Origin: Ciona savignyi
Taxonomy: Eukaryota > Chordata > Ascidiacea > Phlebobranchia > Cionidae
Length of the DNA stretch: 64,000 bases
Assembly (NCBI GenBank): GCA_000149265.1
Contig: CH002951.1
Location: 217,310 to 281,309 of the forward strand
Direction of reading: 5' to 3'
Positions 63,005 to 64,000 of the stretch are shown piece after piece; within the stretch, counting starts at the first letter, position 1, and every line of letters begins with the position of its first letter. The notes beneath the pieces were generated by a model. That model had not been told where the DNA came from, did not search any database, and worked only from the letters and a program-made list of their open reading frames with translations. The translations under genes and the position numbers were made by a program.

Positions 63005-64000
63005 CTTAATAAAATTTGGGAAATTTCCTAAAAATTGATTAACTTATTTAAATAGTTTTGATAAGTGGACTATAACATCATACATCTAATTTAAATTTGG
63101 ACAATTAGCTTGGTCCCTACGATCCTTATAAAATCAAATGCCTAAACATAGAGTATAAGAAAACCGCAGCATTTGCCATCGTCCTATACGACGGAAATAT
63201 TTATAGACTTTTTGTGCATATAGCTCCCCGCATTTAATGTATATAAACTATTTATCAAAATTAAGGTAGGGGAAGAGTGGGTAAAATGGGCTCTTTAGTT
63301 GCAAATCGGATTTTTTACTGATATAAAGCCCGCTGGACTTAAGTTTTTCATGTGGTGTCACCTAATACCAAAGTCTTCACACATAACATGTTAACTTTCT
63401 AATAATTTTTGTTAAATATATTTTATTAATAAAGAAAAAATATTTCGTTAGTGGTCCATTCTTAGACAAGGGTGTAGTCTAAAATGGGCCCCGGCCCGTT
63501 TTCGATATTAACATTTCGTTAGATAACAGTATCAATATTCGCTTCCCATATAAACAATGTTATTACTTTTCTTTTTATGATGTATTTTTTTTTTTAATTT
63601 ATCACTTTGGATTACTGCAATTACTTTTTATTTAATACCCAGTTACTAGTATACTAATGCAATAACACCTTGCTACTTTAGTGGAAGCATAACTATCAAT
63701 TCATGTTATTAATAGCATTTAGAAACCCCGTTTAGTTATTGTAAAACACATAATATGACTGTTAGTGCTAAGTCCAGCCCTTTAGTACTGTTAATGCTAA
63801 GTCTAGCCCCGTTAGTTACCAAATGACTACAGGGGGCCCATATTAGACAGGTGCCAACATACGACTTAAAATCTCTATAAAAAATTCTTTAAAAAAGAAG
63901 TTTTATTACTACCAGTAAAAGTAGGTCTAGGCTATATAGTTCTATTTAACTACAGTAAAAGTTATTTTAGTATTTGATCTTTTTTATTATATATTAGCAG
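63005..64000. other. Terminal spacer with imperfect 29-bp tandem repeat
   Basis: No gene recognised. gttagtgctaagtccagccc (from 63761) recurs as gttaatgctaagtctagccc (from 63790), a two-unit imperfect repeat. gggcccc-type motifs recur near 63488 and 63833. Confidence 0.5.

Noticed and set aside
63480-63500. Promoter or CpG island near the right edge
   Set aside because: Only a short GC-rich word (gggccccggcccg); no gene or other promoter feature nearby.

Overview
The window is eukaryotic DNA: compact split genes with GT-AG introns, AT-rich spacers and many transposon copies. The gene content (MASP-like CUB/EGF/sushi protein, visinin-like calcium sensor, TMEM180/MFSD13A, BCS1L, SERP1, ACOT9, thymidylate kinase) is that of a chordate. 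The short introns, the possible trans-splice acceptors next to start codons and a tRNA-derived SINE ending in TATCC repeats point to a tunicate, most likely Ciona. The species is inference; no database was consulted. Two 100-N assembly gaps lie at 7796-7895 and 30773-30872.

Layout. 1-7.5 kb: two genes in tandem on the minus strand, ACOT9-like acyl-CoA thioesterase (3' end off the window) and thymidylate kinase (P-loop exon not found). 8-23 kb: mobile DNA. It holds a pogo/Tigger-type MITE, an inverted-repeat element of about 9 kb carrying a decayed MULE transposase gene (its first exons lie inside the inverted arm) with a deleted gypsy element nested in it, SINEs, an LTR-like promoter block, and a hAT element with a second hAT MITE inside. 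23.5-25.1 kb: SERP1/RAMP4, a three-exon gene for 65 residues. 26.4-31.6 kb: a full-length Tx1/L1-like LINE with ORF1, ORF2, poly(A) and a target-site duplication. 33.3-41.4 kb: MFSD13A (nine exons) directly downstream of BCS1L on the minus strand, possibly one operon. 41.8-47.5 kb: nested SINE/MITE/gypsy cluster; the gypsy element has two identical 250-bp LTRs and a 17-nt primer-binding site that is the exact complement of a segment of its own LTR. 48.1-50.4 kb: a six-exon NAD-dependent epimerase/dehydratase with a bacterial look. 51.4-54.6 kb: nine exons coding CUB-EGF-CUB-sushi and then a stop, the architecture of human MAp44, with no protease domain. 54.6-58.9 kb: AT-rich spacer. 59.0-60.8 kb: visinin/hippocalcin-like calcium sensor on the plus strand. 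61-64 kb: a LINE 3' fragment and simple repeats.

How it fits together. Several host genes are mitochondrial or housekeeping (BCS1L assembles complex III; the ACOT9-like enzyme hydrolyses acyl-CoA; DTYMK makes dTDP). I see no cluster with one shared pathway. The strongest new leads are the self-complementary primer site of the young gypsy element, the stand-alone MAp44-like gene, the MULE whose inverted arms duplicate the 5' exons of its own gene, and the possible BCS1L-MFSD13A operon.
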